64,000 nucleotides of DNA, taken from the NCBI RefSeq assembly GCF_002278075.1, contig NZ_CP022989.1:3534001-3598000 (forward strand), in the 5' to 3' direction. Positions 18,977 to 27,995 of the stretch are shown piece by piece. Under the pieces are notes generated by a model. That model had not been told where the DNA came from. It made no database searches and saw only the letters and a program-made list of their open reading frames with translations. Each line of letters starts with the position of its first letter. Position 1 is the stretch's first letter. Source of the DNA: Paraburkholderia aromaticivorans (GTDB lineage: Bacteria > Pseudomonadota > Gammaproteobacteria > Burkholderiales > Burkholderiaceae). The position numbers and the translations under genes are program-made.

Positions 18977-19573
18977 CTACATCGAGCGGCGGTCGAGCAT
19001 GGCGCGGGCGATCGTGCCGGCGTCGACATACTCGAGTTCGCCGCCCACCGGCACGCCGCGCGCGAGGCGCGTGACGGCGAGGCCGCGCGCCTTGAGCGTC
19101 TGCCCGAGGTAATGCGCGGTCGCCTCGCCTTCGTTGGTGAAATTGGTGGCGAGCACGACTTCCTTGACGACGCCGTCCGACGCTCGCCTGACCAGCCGGT
19201 CGAAATGAATTTCCTTCGGGCCGATACCGTCGAGCGGACTCAGGCGCCCCATCAAGACGAAATATAGGCCGCGATAGGTCATGGTCTGCTCGAGCATGAT
19301 CTGGTCGGCCGGTGTTTCGACGACGCACAGCAACGTGGGATCGCGCTCCTCGTCGAGGCAGACCTCGCAGATCTGCGCTTCGGTGAAGGTGTTGCACTTC
19401 TCGCAGTGCTGCAGATGCTCAGTGGCGAAGAGCAGCGAGCGGCCGAGTTTTTCGGCGCCGTCGCGGTCGTGCTGCATCAGGTGGTACGCCATGCGTTGCG
19501 CGGACTTCGGTCCCACACCGGGCAGCGCGCGCAGCGCTTCGACGAGCGCCGACAAGGCGGAAGGTTGTTTCAT
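18977..19573 (-). CDS. recR: recombination mediator protein RecR
   Basis: RecR works with RecF and RecO to load RecA at single-strand gaps. The 198-residue product has the helix-hairpin-helix near the N-terminus ([19 protein letters not shown]), a zinc finger with Cys57, Cys60, Cys69 and Cys72, and a Toprim domain starting around [16 protein letters not shown]. It ends in [15 protein letters not shown] and [18 protein letters not shown], all standard RecR features. It follows ybaB and dnaX on the same strand, a widely conserved cluster, though here the ybaB-recR gap is 299 bases with no evident gene. Confidence 0.97.
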   Translation of the reverse strand: MKQPSALSALVEALRALPGVGPKSAQRMAYHLMQHDRDGAEKLGRSLLFATEHLQHCEKCNTFTEAQICEVCLDEERDPTLLCVVETPADQIMLEQTMTYRGLYFVLMGRLSPLDGIGPKEIHFDRLVRRASDGVVKEVVLATNFTNEGEATAHYLGQTLKARGLAVTRLARGVPVGGELEYVDAGTIARAMLDRRSM

Positions 19574-19872
19574 GGGGTTCGGCGTCGAAGTGGGTAGTGC
19601 CCGGCTCTACGGGTGGCGATACGGTTGATTCGATCGGTTTCCGTCGTTCCGGCGACGGCCCGGGCAGATGCGCGCGATGCGCAGCGCCAGTGAGCCATGG
19701 CCAGGCGGGGTAAACCGGAACGCGCGCAGCGAACGCAACGCTGACAGCCGGCACGGGCCGCGCGCTCCGTGGTGCCGCTGACCGTGGCGTTGACCGTGCC
19801 AACGGCAGCGGCGGCGACAGCAGCCGTGCCAGCAGAAGCCGCGGCGCGAACCACGCGTTGCGGCAGCGGGCT
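19574..19872. other. 299-base gap between ybaB and recR, no gene seen
   Basis: This stretch is GC-rich and low in complexity. A minus-strand open frame spans most of it (Ala- and Arg-rich, no domain), but it has the composition of a chance frame and I do not call it. I see no clear terminator or promoter. Confidence 0.4.
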
Positions 19873-20199
19873 TTAGAACGGCAGCTTGAAGCCCGGCGGC
19901 AACGGCAGGCCCGAGGTCATGCCGCCCATCTTTTCCTGGGCGGTGGCTTCAGCCTTGCGCACGGCGTCGTTGAACGCAGCGGCGACGAGGTCTTCCAGCA
20001 TGTCCTTGTCGTCGGCGAGCAGGCTCGGGTCGATCGACACGCGGCGCACGTCGTTCTTGCAGGTCATCGTCACCTTCACGAGACCGGCGCCCGACTGCCC
20101 CTCGACTTCGATCAGCGCGAGTTGCTCCTGCATCTTCTTCATGTTTTCCTGCATCTGCTGGGCTTGCTTCATCAGCCCGGCGAGTTGGCCTTTCATCAT
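19873..20199 (-). CDS. ybaB: YbaB/EbfC nucleoid-associated DNA-binding protein
   Basis: A small (108 residues) dimeric DNA-binding protein that associates with the nucleoid; its cellular role is not settled. The methionine/glutamine-rich first helix ([22 protein letters not shown]) is the family hallmark, followed by VEVEG-like and [11 protein letters not shown] strands. I chose the second ATG: AAGGAG lies 7 bases before it but only 1 base before the ATG at 20205. It sits between dnaX and recR, its usual place, about 70 bases after dnaX. Confidence 0.96.
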   Translation of the reverse strand: MMKGQLAGLMKQAQQMQENMKKMQEQLALIEVEGQSGAGLVKVTMTCKNDVRRVSIDPSLLADDKDMLEDLVAAAFNDAVRKAEATAQEKMGGMTSGLPLPPGFKLPF

Positions 20200-20266
20200 G
20201 GACATGCTCCTTCTTGATAGCGTGAAATTCGGAAATCGGGCGCGTTAGGGCTTCTCGCGCGGCGAA

Positions 20267-23029
20267 TCAGTGGACCGACGGCGCGCCGTTCGAACCGGCG
20301 TCCGGCGTGATCGGGCGGATCGAGCCGGGCACGATGCTCGCGCCGAACTCGCGGATCAACGACTGCACGAACGGATCGGCGCCGATCTCGCGCTCCGCCT
20401 CCTGCTGGCGCTGCGCGCGCAGGGCGGCATCGTGCGCGGCGGCCGTGCGGCGCGCCGGACCGACTTCGACCAGCACGTCGACCGTCTGACCGAGCCGCTC
20501 AGCGAGCGCGGCTTTCAGTTTAGCGACCTGCGAGGCTTCCGCGTACTGCGGCACCGGCACGTTCAGCTTGAGCGTGTTGCCTTCGAGCGCCATCAGTTCG
20601 CTGTTGAACGCGAGCTGATACGAAATGCCCTTGAGCGGCAGGTCGACGGCGAGCGCCGGCCAGTCGCCCTTGAAGCCCAGCGGATCGAGCGGCACGGCGG
20701 GCGGCAGCGGACGTTGATCGACCACCGGCGCCGGCGTGGACGCCGCACTCACGCGGACATCGTCCGGGCCACTGTCGAACACGGGCATGTAGCCGTCGTC
20801 CGGCAGGCCGTAATAGCCTTCGTCGGCGGCCGTGAGCGGCATGTATTCGTCGGGCGGCGGCATGTCGTCCCACGGCGGCGCCGACGAGCCGTTCTGCTCC
20901 GCGCCGTTGCGCGGTGCCGGCGACGAAGACGCTGACGCGCGCGCCGCTGGCGTAGCTGGCGCGGTGTCCTGCTGCGGCGCACGGCGCGGTGCGCCCGGTG
21001 TCGGCACGGCAACGACGACGCGCGGGGCGGCCGGTTTCGGCGCGGCCGGCGCGGCCGGCTTCGCGGCAGCTGCCGCGGTGGCACGGCCACGGTCCGAGGA
21101 CACTTTCAGACCGGCGCTGCGCAGGACGTCGAGAGCGGCGCTCGCGCCGCCCGCGCGACGAGGCGCGGGATCGATTGCCGGCGGTGGCTCTTGCGACGCC
21201 GCCGCAGCAGCGGCTTGCTCCGTGCGCGCAAGCGCGGCGGCTGCCGGTGCGCTCAGCGAAGACGCGGGCGCTTCATCATTAGAAGCCGCGGTTGCACTGC
21301 CTTCGTCCGAAGCGGGATCGTTGAGGCCAGCGGCTGTGGTGGTTTCATTAGATGCGCCGCTGAAATTGGCGGTTTCGGAGCCTTCGTTCGACGCCGGACT
21401 GTTCAGTGCAGCGGCTAGGGAGACCTCGTTCGGGTGCGGGGCGGCAGGTGCGTCGTCCCACGGCGCCAACGCGGCTGCGGGAGCAGCCGCCGCCGACGTC
21501 GGTGCCGACTTCGATTCGTCGACAACCGGTGCCGACCCGGCGCTGACTGCCGGTTCCACGACCGCCGATTGCTCTATCGCCGCGCCTCGAACAGGGTTCA
21601 CCGACGCAACCTGAATGCCCTCTACGCCATCAACCGCAGACTGCCCTTCAACCGTGCCGTTGGCTTGCGCCGCACCACGCGGAGCGGATTCGACCGATGC
21701 ACCAACCGCGGCGCTCTTGTCGGACGGCGCAGCGTCGCGAGCCCGTGTCTCACGAGCCGGCTCGGCAGCGCTCCCATGCGCCTCGCGCGAAAGCCCCGGC
21801 ACGGCAGCGCTCGAAGCCGCGATTGCCGGCGAACCCGCCGCGCCCTGTTGCGCGGCGACGGCCGGCGCGCCGGTGCGTCTCGTCCCACCCGCCCCGGCCG
21901 GGCCCGGCGCTCGGGCACCGACGGCGCCACCGCCACCGCCCGTAGGCGCCGGTTCGAACGCCAGCATGCGCAGCAGCGTCATGGTGAAGCCGGCGTATTC
22001 ATCCGGCGCGAGACCCAGTTCGCTTCGACCGATCGTGGCGATCTGATAAAACAGTTGCACCTGCTCGGCGCTCAGCGCTTCAGCAAAGCGGCGCAGATCA
22101 CCCGCCTCGGGCCACTCGTCCAGCACCGACGAAGGCGCGAACTGCGCCCACGCGATCCGATGCAGCAGACTCGCCAGATCCTGCAGCGCCGTGGAAAACG
22201 ACAGGCTGCGCAACGCCATCTCGTCGGCCACCGACAGCACCGCGGCGCCGTCACCGTCAGCGAGGGCATCGAGCAGGCGGATCAGGTAGCTCTGGTCGAG
22301 CGCGCCGAGCATGCCACGCACCGCTTCTTCATTGACCTGATTGGCCGAATAGGCAATCGCCTGATCGGTCAGCGAGAGCGCGTCGCGCATCGAGCCGTCG
22401 GCCGCGCGCGCGAGCAGGCGTAGCGCCTGGGCGTCGTACGGCACCTGTTCTTCGCCGAGAATGTGCTCGAGATGCGAAACGATATGACCGGCGGGCATCT
22501 GCTTCAGATTGAATTGCAGACAGCGCGACAGCACCGTGACCGGAATCTTTTGCGGATCCGTCGTGGCGAGAATGAATTTGACGTGCGCGGGCGGCTCTTC
22601 CAGCGTCTTCAGCATCGCATTGAAGGCGTGGTTGGTCAGCATGTGCACTTCGTCGATCATGTAGACCTTGAAGCGCGCATCCACCGGCGCATACACGGCG
22701 CGCTCCAGCAGCGCCGCCATTTCGTCGACACCGCGATTACTCGCCGCATCCATTTCCACATAATCGACAAAGCGCCCTTCGTCGATCTCGCGGCACGCGC
22801 GGCACACGCCGCACGGCGTGGAAGTCACGCCGGTTTCGCAATTCAGCGCCTTGGCGAAGATGCGCGACAGCGTGGTCTTGCCGACGCCGCGTGTGCCGGT
22901 AAACAGATAGGCATGGTGCAGACGGCCGCCGTCGAGCGCGTGCGTGAGCGCGCGCACCACGTGCTCCTGTCCGACGAGCGAAGCGAAATCCTTCGGCCGC
23001 CATTTGCGTGCGAGAACTTGATAGGTCAT
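20267..23029 (-). CDS. dnaX: DNA polymerase III subunits gamma/tau DnaX
   Basis: DnaX is the ATPase of the clamp loader and, as tau, links it to the polymerase core. The AAA+ module at about 1-360 shows Walker A TGTRGVGKTT, a zinc module with TPCGVCRAC, Walker B MIDEVHML and the SRC motif LSRCLQFN. At 920 residues it is far longer than E. coli tau (643). The excess is an Ala/Pro/Ser-rich linker (about 370-720) with internal near-repeats. A conserved C-terminal tau-like domain follows (about 760-920). I see no A-rich slippery heptamer within the gene, so a gamma product by frameshifting is not evident. The gene may be leaderless (see 23036-23041). Confidence 0.96.
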   Translation of the reverse strand: MTYQVLARKWRPKDFASLVGQEHVVRALTHALDGGRLHHAYLFTGTRGVGKTTLSRIFAKALNCETGVTSTPCGVCRACREIDEGRFVDYVEMDAASNRGVDEMAALLERAVYAPVDARFKVYMIDEVHMLTNHAFNAMLKTLEEPPAHVKFILATTDPQKIPVTVLSRCLQFNLKQMPAGHIVSHLEHILGEEQVPYDAQALRLLARAADGSMRDALSLTDQAIAYSANQVNEEAVRGMLGALDQSYLIRLLDALADGDGAAVLSVADEMALRSLSFSTALQDLASLLHRIAWAQFAPSSVLDEWPEAGDLRRFAEALSAEQVQLFYQIATIGRSELGLAPDEYAGFTMTLLRMLAFEPAPTGGGGGAVGARAPGPAGAGGTRRTGAPAVAAQQGAAGSPAIAASSAAVPGLSREAHGSAAEPARETRARDAAPSDKSAAVGASVESAPRGAAQANGTVEGQSAVDGVEGIQVASVNPVRGAAIEQSAVVEPAVSAGSAPVVDESKSAPTSAAAAPAAALAPWDDAPAAPHPNEVSLAAALNSPASNEGSETANFSGASNETTTAAGLNDPASDEGSATAASNDEAPASSLSAPAAAALARTEQAAAAAASQEPPPAIDPAPRRAGGASAALDVLRSAGLKVSSDRGRATAAAAAKPAAPAAPKPAAPRVVVAVPTPGAPRRAPQQDTAPATPAARASASSSPAPRNGAEQNGSSAPPWDDMPPPDEYMPLTAADEGYYGLPDDGYMPVFDSGPDDVRVSAASTPAPVVDQRPLPPAVPLDPLGFKGDWPALAVDLPLKGISYQLAFNSELMALEGNTLKLNVPVPQYAEASQVAKLKAALAERLGQTVDVLVEVGPARRTAAAHDAALRAQRQQEAEREIGADPFVQSLIREFGASIVPGSIRPITPDAGSNGAPSVH

Positions 23030-23035
23030 CCGGAA

Positions 23036-23041
23036 ATTGTA
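23036..23041 (-). promoter_or_regulatory. candidate extended -10 promoter of dnaX
   Basis: On the minus strand TGATACAAT matches an extended -10 (TGnTATAAT) with one mismatch, the hexamer TACAAT being 23041-23036. The expected transcription start falls almost on the dnaX ATG at 23029, which would give a leaderless or near-leaderless mRNA. No Shine-Dalgarno is visible, which fits. Confidence 0.45.
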
Positions 23042-23270
23042 TCAGTAACAATGCCGCTCAAAACCGATTCGCGACGGCTCGCGAACGCGCGCCGCCACTT
23101 CATTGAAACTGACTAACGGGTCGATAGAAAAAAATAGACGAGGCGCGCGAAGGAACACCAATGGGCGTGACCGCATGCGGCTGTACTCAGGGTAAAACAG
23201 GAGATGGGATGCGTTGCGCAAGAACCCGCGCGGAACAAACGCGAAAACAGCGAAAAACAGAAAAAGGAAG

Positions 23271-23370
23271 GTGACGAGCCTGACCCTCGGCACTGGTGGA
23301 AAACGGCTGTGGCTGCTTCGTTCCCGACCTGACCAGGTTGACCGCACCTCCATGCGAGGAGGCCCGTCAC
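23271..23370 (-). ncRNA. ffs: 4.5S signal recognition particle RNA
   Basis: The minus strand contains the SRP RNA core: CAGGTCGGGAACGAAGCAGC, with the GGAA tetraloop and the conserved internal loop bases that bind Ffh and FtsY. The ends pair: GTGACGGGCCT at the 5' side (23370 down) with AGGCTCGTCAC at the 3' side (23281-23271). This gives a single hairpin of about 100 nucleotides, the bacterial small-SRP form. T-rich sequence follows the 3' end and may serve termination. The position beside dnaX is common in betaproteobacteria. Confidence 0.96.
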
Positions 23371-23375
23371 GAAAC

Positions 23376-23381
23376 ATTCTA
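23376..23381 (-). promoter_or_regulatory. extended -10 promoter of ffs
   Basis: The minus strand reads TGATAGAAT; the hexamer TAGAAT (23381-23376) with an upstream TG one base away fits an extended -10. The predicted start, 6-7 bases downstream, coincides with the 5' end of the 4.5S RNA at 23370. No consensus -35 is visible. Confidence 0.6.
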
Positions 23382-23830
23382 TCACCGCTTGACCCGTCGT
23401 GCGACTGTTAATACGACCAAAGCGCCAACGGCGCGCTGAATCGCGACCTTCGCACAATATAGGCAACCCGGGCCAACGCCCAGGCAATCTCGCGGCGGCC
23501 GCCGGCAAAGCCACTTGAGTTTGGCTGCCGAGCCACCAGATAGATGGCGTCGTGGTTGATGAAACACGGTGGCACTTCATCGGCAGCCGTTGGCCCCACT
23601 GCCCCTGATGAGTACTATCGCCCCCGGCAACGCATAGCGAATTAAGCTAAACTGCCGTACGGATGACCCGCGAGAGCGAGCCTTCCACATATTCCGTAAC
23701 AGGTTTTCACCTTTTCCGGCACATGTCGGAAGGCTTCGATTGCGGCAAAGCGAACGAAAGTTTCCTTAGGTTTTGACGTATCGTGGCGAGCAATTCAGGC
23801 GGGCCTCGAACCGATAGAGGTATTCATACA
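23382..23830. other. ffs-trxA intergenic region, no gene
   Basis: About 450 bases between the ffs promoter and trxA. Short open frames on both strands have no recognisable domain. TTTTGACGTATC near 23771 offers a TTGACG -35-like hexamer for trxA, but I could not pair it with a convincing -10. A small inverted repeat TTCCG...CGGAA lies near 23718-23735. Confidence 0.35.
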
Positions 23831-24157
23831 ATGAGCGAACAAATCAAGCATATTAGCGACGCATCGTTCGAACAGGACGTCGTGAAATCCGATAAACCCG
23901 TGCTGCTCGATTTCTGGGCTGAATGGTGCGGTCCGTGCAAGATGATCGCGCCGATCCTCGACGAAGTCGCGAAGGATTACGCCGATCGCCTGCAAATCGC
24001 CAAGATCAACGTCGACGAACATCAATCGACGCCGGTCAAGTTCGGCGTGCGCGGCATCCCCACGCTGATCCTGTTCAAGAACGGCGCTGTCGCCGCGCAG
24101 AAAGTCGGCGCGTTGTCGAAGTCGCAACTCACCGCGTTCCTCGACGGCAACCTGTAA
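23831..24157 (+). CDS. trxA: thioredoxin 1
   Basis: Thioredoxin reduces cytoplasmic disulfides using electrons from thioredoxin reductase. The 108-residue protein has the active site WCGPC at residues 32-36, the buried Asp27 in [11 protein letters not shown], and the cis-proline segment [15 protein letters not shown] precedes the chosen ATG ([10 protein letters not shown]) by about 10 bases; 16 upstream in-frame residues are not thioredoxin-like. It lies before rho, a conserved trxA-rho pair, with a 14-bp hairpin in between. Confidence 0.97.
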   Translation: MSEQIKHISDASFEQDVVKSDKPVLLDFWAEWCGPCKMIAPILDEVAKDYADRLQIAKINVDEHQSTPVKFGVRGIPTLILFKNGAVAAQKVGALSKSQLTAFLDGNL

Positions 24158-24207
24158 AAGCGGCTGCATCGGCGCGTCCGGGGTCCACCAGGCCCGCGGG
24201 CACGTCG

Positions 24208-24243
24208 TGTTGAGCGTGTTGTCAGCCGGCAACACGCTCAACA
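24208..24243. other. perfect 14-bp hairpin between trxA and rho
   Basis: Arms TGTTGAGCGTGTTG (24208-24221) and CAACACGCTCAACA (24230-24243) pair without a mismatch around an 8-base loop. No U-tract follows in either direction. It lies 50 bases after the trxA stop and may end or protect the trxA transcript or act in Rho-dependent termination. Confidence 0.75.
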
Positions 24244-24288
24244 AGAAAGATGCCATACCGTCGCACTGGCGGAAATTGGCGTGTGCTA

Positions 24289-24394
24289 TGCTAGAATCCG
24301 CAAAACGTCGAAAAGACGTGTAAGTCCTTGAGCGGTTCCGCTCACTCTCCTCCCAGATTTCATTTCGTCGCACCTTCTCCTGCGGGTTCTCCGT
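24289..24394 (+). promoter_or_regulatory. rho promoter and C/T-rich leader
   Basis: An extended -10 (TGCTAGAAT, hexamer 24292-24297) is followed by a leader of roughly 90 bases. It can form two small hairpins: ACGTC/GACGT (24305-24319) and GAGCGG/CCGCTC (24330-24343). From about 24340 to the rho ATG the leader is rich in C and T and poor in G, the base bias of Rho-utilisation (rut) sites. In E. coli rho limits its own transcription in its leader, so an autoregulatory role is plausible but inferred. No clear Shine-Dalgarno precedes rho. Confidence 0.55.
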
Positions 24395-25663
24395 ATGCAT
24401 TTATCCGAGCTTAAGACTCTGCACGTGTCCGAATTGATCGAGATGGCCAATGGCCTCGAGATCGAAAGTGCGAACCGCCTGCGCAAGCAGGAATTGATGT
24501 TCGCCATTCTAAAAAAACGAGCCAAAACGGGCGACACGATCTTCGGCGACGGCACGCTCGAAGTGCTGCCGGACGGCTTCGGCTTCCTGCGTTCGCCGGA
24601 AACCTCGTACCTCGCCAGCACGGATGACATTTACATCAGCCCGTCGCAAATCCGCCGCTTCAACCTGCATACGGGCGACACGATCGAAGGCGAGGTGCGC
24701 ACGCCGAAAGACGGCGAACGCTATTTCGCGCTGGTGAAGGTGGACAAGGTCAACGGCCAGCCGCCGGAAGCCTCGAAGCACAAGATCATGTTCGAAAACC
24801 TGACGCCGCTGCACCCGAACAAGGTGCTGCTGCTCGAACGTGAAATGCGTGGCGAGGAAAACGTCACGGGCCGCATCATCGACATGATCGCGCCGATCGG
24901 CAAAGGCCAGCGCGGCCTGCTGGTCGCCTCGCCGAAGTCGGGCAAGACCGTGATGCTTCAGCACATCGCCCACGCGATCAAGCAGAACCATCCGGATGTC
25001 GTGCTGTTCGTGCTGCTGATCGACGAACGCCCGGAAGAAGTGACCGAAATGCAGCGCTCGGTGGCGGGCGAAGTGATCGCCTCCACCTTCGACGAACCGG
25101 CTGCGCGTCACGTGCAGGTCGCCGAAATGGTGATCGAAAAAGCCAAGCGCCTCGTCGAAATGAAGAACGACGTGGTGATTCTGCTCGACTCGATCACGCG
25201 TCTCGCGCGCGCATACAACACCGTCGTGCCGGCCTCGGGCAAGGTGCTGACGGGTGGTGTCGACGCCAACGCGCTGCAACGTCCGAAGCGCTTCTTCGGC
25301 GCCGCGCGCAATATCGAGGAAGGCGGCTCGCTGACCATCATCGGCACGGCGCTGATCGAAACCGGCAGCCGCATGGACGACGTGATCTACGAAGAATTCA
25401 AGGGCACCGGCAACATGGAAGTGCACCTCGAGCGCCGCCTCGCTGAAAAGCGCGTCTATCCGTCGATCAACCTGAATAAGTCCGGCACGCGCCGCGAAGA
25501 ACTGCTGATCAAGCCCGAAGTGCTGCAAAAGATCTGGGTGCTGCGCAAGTTCATTCACGACATGGACGAAGTCGAGTCGATGGAATTCCTGCTCGACAAG
25601 ATCCGCCAGACGAAGAGCAACTCCGAGTTCTTCGACATGATGCGCCGTGGTGGTGGCAGCTAA
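24395..25663 (+). CDS. rho: transcription termination factor Rho
   Basis: Rho is the hexameric RNA helicase that ends transcription at C-rich, unstructured RNA. The 422 residues match the usual length. The N-terminal helical part is [20 protein letters not shown], the RNA-binding cold-shock-like domain includes [15 protein letters not shown], and Walker A is ASPKSGKT at residues 178-185. [26 protein letters not shown] and the R-loop region [15 protein letters not shown] follow, with a terminal segment SNSEFFDMM. It is downstream of trxA and ends before a strong terminator. Confidence 0.98.
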   Translation: MHLSELKTLHVSELIEMANGLEIESANRLRKQELMFAILKKRAKTGDTIFGDGTLEVLPDGFGFLRSPETSYLASTDDIYISPSQIRRFNLHTGDTIEGEVRTPKDGERYFALVKVDKVNGQPPEASKHKIMFENLTPLHPNKVLLLEREMRGEENVTGRIIDMIAPIGKGQRGLLVASPKSGKTVMLQHIAHAIKQNHPDVVLFVLLIDERPEEVTEMQRSVAGEVIASTFDEPAARHVQVAEMVIEKAKRLVEMKNDVVILLDSITRLARAYNTVVPASGKVLTGGVDANALQRPKRFFGAARNIEEGGSLTIIGTALIETGSRMDDVIYEEFKGTGNMEVHLERRLAEKRVYPSINLNKSGTRREELLIKPEVLQKIWVLRKFIHDMDEVESMEFLLDKIRQTKSNSEFFDMMRRGGGS

Positions 25664-25713
25664 GACTTTGGGCTGCTAGAGCCGCGTTAGCGGCAGCATC
25701 TGCACCGCATAAG

Positions 25714-25749
25714 AAAAAAGCCGCTCGTTACCAACGAGCGGCTTTTTTT
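25714..25749 (+). terminator. intrinsic terminator of rho
   Basis: An 11-bp stem, AGCCGCTCGTT (25719-25729) with AACGAGCGGCT (25733-25743), has a 3-base loop and is followed by seven T residues. Confidence 0.95.
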
Positions 25750-25830
25750 CGTCCTTGTGTTTTTGCCCCTCTCCCGTGGCAGATTCACCCGCCCAGCTTT
25801 CCACCATCAACGCAGCGAGGGACTCCAACA

Positions 25831-25860
25831 TGTACGTGAACGTACACGTTGAAGTACAAT
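25831..25860 (+). promoter_or_regulatory. merR promoter with an overlapping operator-like dyad
   Basis: A TACAAT -10 hexamer lies at 25855-25860, 30 bases before the merR ATG. A dyad TGTACGT-GA-ACGTACA (25831-25846) covers the place where a -35 would be. This looks like a repressor or activator site controlling the merR-MFS-mtfA genes. Confidence 0.5.
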
Positions 25861-25890
25861 ACCCGCAGTCCGTCATATCTGTCACACATC

Positions 25891-26427
25891 ATGTCGAAGG
25901 ACTCGCCCGCTCTGCTGACGGTGCGCGACGCCGCCGAACGCCTCGGCGTCACACCGCGCACGCTGAAATACTACGAAGAACGTGGCCTCGTCGCGCCCAC
26001 GCGCAGCGAAGGCCGCTACCGGCTCTACGACGAGGAAGACCTGAAGCGCTTCGGCCGCATTCTGCGTTTGCGCTCGCTCGGCTTCTCGCTGCACAGCATT
26101 ACGGAGATGCTCAAGCAGCCGCTCGAACCGGTCGACGGCCGCCAACGCTACTCGGTCGAATCGCTGCGGCAGATTCACGACGCCATCGCGCAACAGGTGG
26201 ATGCGCTCGACGCGCGCATCGAAAGCATGCGCCGCGAACTGAAGGAAGCGCAGAAGCTGCGCGCCGAACTGAGCCCCGACCTCGACTACCTGCAGCGGCG
26301 CCTCGCCGGAGAAAATGCTGACGCTTTGCTCGAGCAGCGCCGCAGCGCACGCGCCAAGGCAGGCGGCACACCGCTCGCGAGGCGCGGCAAAACCCCGGAC
26401 GACGCCGCGCCGGGCGAATCCTCATGA
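25891..26427 (+). CDS. MerR family transcriptional regulator
   Basis: A 178-residue one-component regulator. The N-terminal winged HTH reads [29 protein letters not shown], followed by [25 protein letters not shown] and a long dimerisation helix (about 95-150). There is no cysteine cluster in the C-terminal part, so metal sensing of the MerR/CueR type is unlikely; the ligand is unknown. An upstream in-frame ATG at 25849 would add 14 residues and lies inside the promoter dyad region. Its stop overlaps the MFS start by ATGA, so the pump is the likely target gene. Confidence 0.9.
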   Translation: MSKDSPALLTVRDAAERLGVTPRTLKYYEERGLVAPTRSEGRYRLYDEEDLKRFGRILRLRSLGFSLHSITEMLKQPLEPVDGRQRYSVESLRQIHDAIAQQVDALDARIESMRRELKEAQKLRAELSPDLDYLQRRLAGENADALLEQRRSARAKAGGTPLARRGKTPDDAAPGESS

Positions 26428-27980
26428 GCACGGCGTCGGCTCGGGCGTCGCTGTTCAGCGCGGAAAAACTGCGCGGCGATTTCTTCCCCTGGGTGCTGGC
26501 CGTCGTCACCGGGCTCGACTATTTCGACAACTCGATCTTCTCGTTCTTTGCCAGCTATATCGCGGGCGGCGTCAACGCGTCGCCCGACGAACTGGTCTGG
26601 GCGTCGAGCGCCTACGCGGTCGCGGCGGTGCTGGGCATCCTGCAGCAGCAATGGTGGGTCGAACGCTTCGGCTACCGGCGCTACGTGACCGCCTGCATGG
26701 TGTTCTATTGCGCCGGCGCGGTGGCCGCGGCGCTGTGCGAATCGTCGATCGAACTGGCGTTCGCGCGCGGCTTTCAAGGCTACTTCGTCGGCCCGATGAT
26801 GGGCACCTGCCGCATCCTGATCCAGATGAGTTTCAAGCCGCAGCAGCGGCCCGCTGCCACCCGCGCGTTTCTCGTGCTGATCGTCCTGAGCAGTGCGCTC
26901 GCGCCGCTGATCGGCGGCCAGCTGGTCGCGTATTTCGGCTGGCGCGCGCTGTTCGCGTGCACCGCGCCCGTGGGCGCACTGTTCGCCGTGCTGGCCGCGC
27001 TCGCGCTGCCCGACTCCGGCAACCGTCTGCCCGACGAACGCGGCGCCGCGCATTTCTGGCCGTACCTCATCTTTGCGTTCGCCCAGGGCGCGCTGCAAAT
27101 CGTGATGCAGCAGGTGCGCTTCCAGTTGTTCAGCGCATCGCCCGGACTGATCCTGCTGACGGTCGCCGGCATCGCCGCGCTCGGCTGGTTCGCCTATCAT
27201 CAGTGGCATCATCCGGCACCGCTCGTGCGCCTCCATGCGCTGCGCGAGAAGGTGTTCCGGGCCGGACTCGTGCTCTACATGTTCTACTACTACATCTCGA
27301 CCGTATTCAGCTATCTGATCTCGCGCTTTCTCGAAAGCGGTCTTGGCTACCCGGTAGAAAACACCGGACAGCTGGTCGGCGTGACGTCGCTGATTTCCGC
27401 GAGCGCGCTGTTCATCTATCTGCGCTATGCGAAACTGCTGCCGCGCAAGAAGTGGATCATCGTGCCCGGCTTCGCGGTGGCCGCGTTCGCGGCAGCGTGG
27501 ATGACGAGCATGTCGCCGGGGGTCGGCGAGGCGGCGTTGATGGTGCCGCTGTTGCTGCGCGGTCTGCTGCTGCTGTTCATCGTGCTGCCGGTGGCGAATC
27601 TGACCTTCAGAATCTTCGCCATCGAAGAGTTCACGCACGGCTACCGGCTGAAAAACATCGTGCGGCAGGTGACGATTTCGTTCGCGACGGCCTCCATGAT
27701 CATCGTCGAGCAGCATCGGCAGGCGCTGCATCAAAGCCGGCTCGCGGAGTTCGTGAATCCGTACAATCCGTGGTTCCAGCACTCGCTCGCGGCGTTGACG
27801 CGGGGCTTTGCCGCCGCCGGACGCCCGCCGTCCGAGGCGCACGCGCTGGCGCTCGTGGAACTCAGCCGCACGGTCGCCCAACAGGCCAGCTTTCTGGCCT
27901 CGCTGGACGGTTTCTATTTCCTGATCGGCGTGGCGGTATGCGGCGGCATCTTCGCCGCGTGGCAAACACAGATCGACTAG
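26424..27980 (+). CDS. MFS transporter, probable 14-TM DHA2 family
   Basis: A 518-residue integral membrane protein with many hydrophobic segments, in the length range of the 14-helix drug:H+ antiporter (EmrB/QacA-like) family. Visible signatures include [20 protein letters not shown] in the first helix, [28 protein letters not shown] in helix 2 to loop 2-3, and [18 protein letters not shown] non-membrane stretch (about 430-475) precedes a last helix ending in [10 protein letters not shown]. Translational coupling to merR suggests a regulated efflux pump. The substrate is not readable. Confidence 0.88.
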   Translation: MSTASARASLFSAEKLRGDFFPWVLAVVTGLDYFDNSIFSFFASYIAGGVNASPDELVWASSAYAVAAVLGILQQQWWVERFGYRRYVTACMVFYCAGAVAAALCESSIELAFARGFQGYFVGPMMGTCRILIQMSFKPQQRPAATRAFLVLIVLSSALAPLIGGQLVAYFGWRALFACTAPVGALFAVLAALALPDSGNRLPDERGAAHFWPYLIFAFAQGALQIVMQQVRFQLFSASPGLILLTVAGIAALGWFAYHQWHHPAPLVRLHALREKVFRAGLVLYMFYYYISTVFSYLISRFLESGLGYPVENTGQLVGVTSLISASALFIYLRYAKLLPRKKWIIVPGFAVAAFAAAWMTSMSPGVGEAALMVPLLLRGLLLLFIVLPVANLTFRIFAIEEFTHGYRLKNIVRQVTISFATASMIIVEQHRQALHQSRLAEFVNPYNPWFQHSLAALTRGFAAAGRPPSEAHALALVELSRTVAQQASFLASLDGFYFLIGVAVCGGIFAAWQTQID

Positions 27981-27995
27981 AGGTTGCATCAGGCC

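Noticed and set aside
19570..19854. Small gene between ybaB and recR on the minus strand
   Set aside because: The 94-codon frame is Ala/Arg-rich, has no domain, and resembles chance coding in GC-rich DNA.
20267..23029. Programmed frameshift producing a short gamma form of DnaX
   Set aside because: I found no A-rich slippery heptamer on the coding strand, so there is no sequence support.
23382..23600. Small minus-strand genes upstream of ffs
   Set aside because: Short frames without ribosome sites or domains; they lie across the ffs promoter region.
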